A stretch of 64,000 bases of DNA, from positions 62,001 through 126,000 of the forward strand of contig NZ_JAIMJB010000003.1 in NCBI RefSeq assembly GCF_021295345.1. The letters are read 5' to 3'. Of this stretch, positions 60,591-64,000 are shown piece after piece. The DNA is from Motilimonas eburnea (GTDB lineage Bacteria > Pseudomonadota > Gammaproteobacteria > Enterobacterales > CBDFNC01). The notes below the pieces were generated by a model, which saw nothing but the letters and a program-made list of their open reading frames with translations, did not search any database and was not told the origin of the DNA. The position numbers and the translations under genes were made by a program. The number at the start of each line of letters is the position of its first letter. Position 1 is the stretch's first letter.

Positions 60591-61043
60591 TTATTCTGCA
60601 GCAACAACTGAAACTTTAACCGTTGCAGTTACATCGCTGTGAACTTGGATAGCGATGTCGTATTCGCCAGTGTTACGTAGAACACCTTCTGGAAGACGAA
60701 CTTCGCTCTTCGCTACTTCTACGCCAGCTGCAGAAACTGCATCAGCGATATCACGAGTACCGATTGAACCAAATAGTTTACCTTCGTCGCCCGCTTTAGA
60801 AGCAATGACGATCGCTTCTAGTGCATTTAGCTTCTCACCACGTTGCTCAGCAGCACTTAGGTCTGCAGCAATTTTCGCTTCAAGCTCAGCACGACGTGCT
60901 TCGAATTTTTCTGTGTTTGCTTTGTTAGCAGGAACCGCTTTACCTTGTGGGAAAAGGAAGTTACGAGCGTAACCAGCTTTAACAGAAACGGTGTCACCTA
61001 AAGTACCTAGGTTAGCCACTTTATCTAATAGAATAATATCCAT
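60591..61043 (-). CDS. rplI: 50S ribosomal protein L9
   Basis: 150 residues: [30 protein letters not shown] is the highly conserved N-terminal domain, followed by the long central helix ([19 protein letters not shown]) and the C-terminal domain. L9 stretches from the large-subunit L1 stalk side. Last gene of the rpsF-priB-rpsR-rplI operon; strongly biased codons. Confidence 0.97.
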   Translation of the reverse strand: MDIILLDKVANLGTLGDTVSVKAGYARNFLFPQGKAVPANKANTEKFEARRAELEAKIAADLSAAEQRGEKLNALEAIVIASKAGDEGKLFGSIGTRDIADAVSAAGVEVAKSEVRLPEGVLRNTGEYDIAIQVHSDVTATVKVSVVAAE

Positions 61044-61057
61044 GTCTACTTCCCCTC

Positions 61058-61605
<548 letters not shown>

Positions 61606-61608
61606 AAA

Positions 61609-62013
61609 TTACTCTTCGCTAGCAGCCTGTTCAGCTTCTTCCGCTACTGGAGCAGACTCTACAGCTGGACGAGAATCACGTGATTGACGCTCTTCTTTAG
61701 CTTTCGCCATTGGAGAAACTTCAGTGATCGCAGCTTTAGTACGCATGATCATGTTACGGATCACAGCATCGTTGAAACGGAAAGCAGTTTCCAATTCGTC
61801 GATTACAGCTTGTTCAGCTTCTACGTTTAATAGAACGTAGTGTGCTTTGTGTAGCTTGTTGATTGGGTAAGCCAATTGGCGACGGCCCCAATCTTCTAGA
61901 CGGTGAATAGTACCGCCATTGTCGGTGATCATCGCGCTGTAACGCTCGATCATGCCGTTAACTTGTTCACTCTGGTCAGGGTGAACCATAAATACGATTT
62001 CGTAATGACGCAT
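61609..62013 (-). CDS. rpsF: 30S ribosomal protein S6
   Basis: 134 residues: [25 protein letters not shown], '[35 protein letters not shown]' and [14 protein letters not shown]. The C-terminal acidic tail ends '[10 protein letters not shown]', like the E. coli protein, whose end is extended by glutamates. First gene of the operon. A leader of about 120 bases may hold the S6:S18 autoregulatory element. Confidence 0.97.
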   Translation of the reverse strand: MRHYEIVFMVHPDQSEQVNGMIERYSAMITDNGGTIHRLEDWGRRQLAYPINKLHKAHYVLLNVEAEQAVIDELETAFRFNDAVIRNMIMRTKAAITEVSPMAKAKEERQSRDSRPAVESAPVAEEAEQAASEE

Positions 62014-62112
62014 TTACTTGATCCTTACGGGTTTAATCAGCCTCTGTGTGCGGCTCAGTCGGGTACCGTCAGAAGCAAGGAACAAAAGGTGATGACTGAT
62101 TTAAGGCCGCAG

Positions 62113-62141
62113 ATTATACAGTTCAAGTTCATCTGACACAA
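62113..62141 (-). promoter_or_regulatory. Promoter of the rpsF operon
   Basis: On the minus strand TTGTGT (62136-62141) and TATAAT (62113-62118) are separated by 17 bases. A perfect -10 and optimal spacing about 100 bases before rpsF make it the likely main promoter. Confidence 0.75.
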
Positions 62142-62223
62142 GGGAAATAATCGGCCATCACGCTAGCCTTTTTTTTACGGCTAAAGGCTTCTAAAATAGA
62201 AAAAAAACCACCATAGGTCATTT

Positions 62224-62955
62224 ATGCGCGCTCTTTTATTCGCTTCTCTCTGTTGCACCTCAGCGCACGCTATCGTGCCCCCTGAGTACCAAGACCCCAT
62301 TGAGCCATGGCAATCATCTATCGAATTTGGTTGGAACTATGATAAAAGCAATAAAACAACCAGCGCACTCAATAGCGTATTGGCGATTGAGTACGATGCC
62401 GACCAAGCCCTAAGTGGTTTTATCAAATACAGCTTTGACTATGCCAGTAGCGACAAGGAGCCCTTCACCCGTAAAAGTCGTACCCAGTTCCAAGCCGACT
62501 ACGCCTTCGCCAAAAAAGATTATGCCTTTATTCGTACCGATTTAAAGCGCCATAAATACGCCAGTTTTGCCAAGGAATTCACTTACTCTACCGGTTATGG
62601 TCGAACCTTTATCGACCAAAAAAAGCAGCGGCTCAGTATCGAAGTTGGCCCAGGCTATCGTTACGCGAAACCTCAAGAAGACAGCTCAGATAACGAACGC
62701 ATAGAAGAAGGGATCATTCGTAGCGTGATGAAGTTCCGCCATTCATTTCACGATAAGCTGACATTTTATCTCGACACCTCATTAGAAACAGGGCAAAAAA
62801 ATACCATTTCATTAATCGATGCCAAGTTCGAAAACAAGATCCTAGATGATTTATCGCTGGTGTTAAACTTTAGCCACAGCTACACCCAAAATGTACCCAA
62901 GGATACCGAGAACCACGAATTCTCCAACAAGGTTAATCTGCGTTATTTGTTTTAG
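62224..62955 (+). CDS. DUF481-family outer-membrane protein
   Basis: 243 residues: signal peptide ending SAHA, then about ten alternating beta strands ('SGFIKYSFDYASSDKEPFTRKSRTQFQADYAF', 'LTFYLDTSLETGQ') with a final VNLRYLF aromatic end. This is the YdiY/DUF481 type of salt-inducible barrel. The last 23 bases overlap the convergent acetyltransferase gene. No function is established. Confidence 0.75.
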   Translation: MRALLFASLCCTSAHAIVPPEYQDPIEPWQSSIEFGWNYDKSNKTTSALNSVLAIEYDADQALSGFIKYSFDYASSDKEPFTRKSRTQFQADYAFAKKDYAFIRTDLKRHKYASFAKEFTYSTGYGRTFIDQKKQRLSIEVGPGYRYAKPQEDSSDNERIEEGIIRSVMKFRHSFHDKLTFYLDTSLETGQKNTISLIDAKFENKILDDLSLVLNFSHSYTQNVPKDTENHEFSNKVNLRYLF

Positions 62956-63418
62956 ACCAAAGCATGCCTTGATGAGGAATACCGTCTTCCAGGTAGCCCG
63001 CCCCGTGAGGGGTAAAGCCATGTTGATGGTAATATTCCACTAAATGCGTTTGCGCACTGAGATATAAAGGCGGAGAAAAGTATTGCTCGGCAAGCTTCAC
63101 CGCACGTTGCATTAATTGATGGCCTAAACCTTGGCCTCGTTCACTTGCGGCGACTATCACCCGACCAATCGACGGCTGCGGATAAGCAGTATTTGGGGGC
63201 AGAATACGTAAATAGGCAACCAGACTGTCGCTGTGTTGCTCATTGCGCCAGAGGCATAAATGCAGGGTTTGCGGATGACAATCTAACCCATCCAAGTCTT
63301 GATAGGGGCAGTTTTGCTCAACCACAAAAATAGCCATGCGCAGCGCGGCGATTTGATACCACTGCTGCGCACTCAGCTGCTGAAAATGGCATGCTTGCCA
63401 ATTAAATTCAGCCACCAT
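62933..63418 (-). CDS. ElaA-like GNAT acetyltransferase
   Basis: 161 residues: 'LSAQQWYQIAALRMAIFVVEQNCPYQDLDGLD' is the ElaA signature and RVIVAASERGQGLGHQLMQ is the acetyl-CoA loop (R/Q-x-x-G-x-G/A). It is convergent with the DUF481 gene and reads with rlmB in the leftward direction (5-base gap), so may be co-transcribed with rlmB. Substrate unknown. Confidence 0.9.
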   Translation of the reverse strand: MVAEFNWQACHFQQLSAQQWYQIAALRMAIFVVEQNCPYQDLDGLDCHPQTLHLCLWRNEQHSDSLVAYLRILPPNTAYPQPSIGRVIVAASERGQGLGHQLMQRAVKLAEQYFSPPLYLSAQTHLVEYYHQHGFTPHGAGYLEDGIPHQGMLWSKTNNAD

Positions 63419-63423
63419 CGGGG

Positions 63424-64000
63424 TTACTTAACTTGGTAATCGCCGCGCTGGCGCACCACTTCAAACAAGCAAATACCCGTTGCCACCGACACGTTTAGGC
63501 TAGACACCGCGCCCGCCATTGGCAAACTAATTAGCTCGTCACAATGCTCGCGCGTTAAACGGCGCAAACCGGCACCTTCTGCGCCCATCACTAAGCCAAC
63601 CGAGCCCGTCAATTTGGTTTCATAGATACTTTGGGTGGCTTCACCCGCGGCACCATAAAGCCACACGCCCGCTTCTTGTAGTTCACGTAAGGTACGCGCC
63701 AAGTTGGTCACTTGAATCAAAGGCACGCTTTCTGCTGCGCCACAAGCCACCTTGCGTACAATCGGCGTTAAACTTGCCGACTTATCCTTTGGCACCACCA
63801 CGGCATGCACGCCCGCCGCATCGGCACTACGTAAACAAGCGCCTAGGTTATGCGGGTCGGTGACGCCATCTAAAATCAAGAGGAACACCGCCCCGTCATT
63901 GGCTTTTAATATGTCATCCAAATCCGCTTCATTCAGTACCGGCGCAGGCTTCACTCTGGCAATAATGCCCTGATGCTGACCACCTTGGGATTTATCGTCC
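63424..64000 (-). CDS. rlmB: 23S rRNA (guanosine-2'-O)-methyltransferase RlmB, 5' end outside window
   Basis: The frame runs to the end of the window; reading upstream of the GTG at 63954 continues [20 protein letters not shown], which is RlmB sequence, so the true start lies outside. The SPOUT knot is clear: [27 protein letters not shown], '[23 protein letters not shown]', and '[40 protein letters not shown]' near the C-terminus. It methylates G2251 of 23S rRNA. About 192 of about 245 residues are visible. Confidence 0.95.
   Translation of the reverse strand, partial: DDKSQGGQHQGIIARVKPAPVLNEADLDDILKANDGAVFLLILDGVTDPHNLGACLRSADAAGVHAVVVPKDKSASLTPIVRKVACGAAESVPLIQVTNLARTLRELQEAGVWLYGAAGEATQSIYETKLTGSVGLVMGAEGAGLRRLTREHCDELISLPMAGAVSSLNVSVATGICLFEVVRQRGDYQVK

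Overview
The window looks like chromosome from a marine gammaproteobacterium of the Shewanella/Ferrimonas/Motilimonas type. The evidence is an enterobacterial/Vibrio-like housekeeping set in conserved order (yheT-yheU-prkB / yhfA / crp; rlmB ... rpsF-priB-rpsR-rplI; dnaB-alr; ilvBN behind a valine-rich leader; nrdDG; aroG), with many small genes typical of Alteromonadales. The exact genus cannot be fixed from the sequence. No rRNA, tRNA, CRISPR array or complete transposase gene was seen.

Layout. 1-12 kb: a cut-off solute-binding-like protein, a GH84 glucosaminidase, a secreted nuclease, a divergent HutG-like protein, a small protein, a SieB-like membrane protein, a MOSC/ferredoxin-reductase fusion, mgsA, an unknown gene behind a perfect FNR box, aroG, metC and a DUF3581 gene. 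12.4-13.4 kb: cheV. 13.4-26.6 kb: an exopolysaccharide locus. A leftward operon holds the initiating sugar-phosphate transferase, an outer-membrane barrel, a Wza-like exporter, a Wzc-like tyrosine kinase, galU, a VpsP-like protein, a VanZ-like protein and a PHP-type tyrosine phosphatase. A rightward arm holds lapG, lapD, an unknown exported protein and an O-antigen-ligase/polymerase-like protein. The locus thus joins polymer synthesis and export with the LapD/LapG switch that controls surface adhesins through c-di-GMP. 26.8-36.2 kb: zur, cheX, a 2-Cys peroxiredoxin, alr, dnaB, a LysR regulator, a RimJ-like acetyltransferase, and ivbL-ilvB-ilvN.

36-46.6 kb is the accessory part. A chromate transporter and a merR-copA-small-membrane-protein copper module are bracketed by three copies of an approximately 110-bp terminal-inverted-repeat element. 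Next comes a Fic gene flanked by 52-bp direct repeats, then a cupin, an immunity-like protein, a GFA protein and an archaeal-type ATPase with a nuclease-like tail.

46.6-64 kb returns to core genes: nrdG-nrdD (with two NrdR boxes and an FNR box), the HI1450/YciU-type DNA mimic, a DsbA-like oxidoreductase, an EamA transporter, cytochrome c, hutI (with an in-frame stop before its conserved tail), carbonic anhydrase, grxA-yheT-yheU-prkB, yhfA/crp, the rpsF operon, a DUF481 protein, an ElaA-like acetyltransferase and the 3' part of rlmB.

The most notable observations are: (i) HutG- and HutI-type enzymes that look degenerate, one lacking two metal ligands and one cut by a stop codon; (ii) two unlinked copies of an undescribed 51-64-residue protein family; (iii) the repeat-bracketed metal islet with a 21-residue membrane peptide overlapping the copA ribosome-binding region; (iv) the direct-repeat-flanked fic insertion; (v) a clearly readable FNR + double NrdR control region. 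No wholly new multi-gene defence or metabolic system could be demonstrated.
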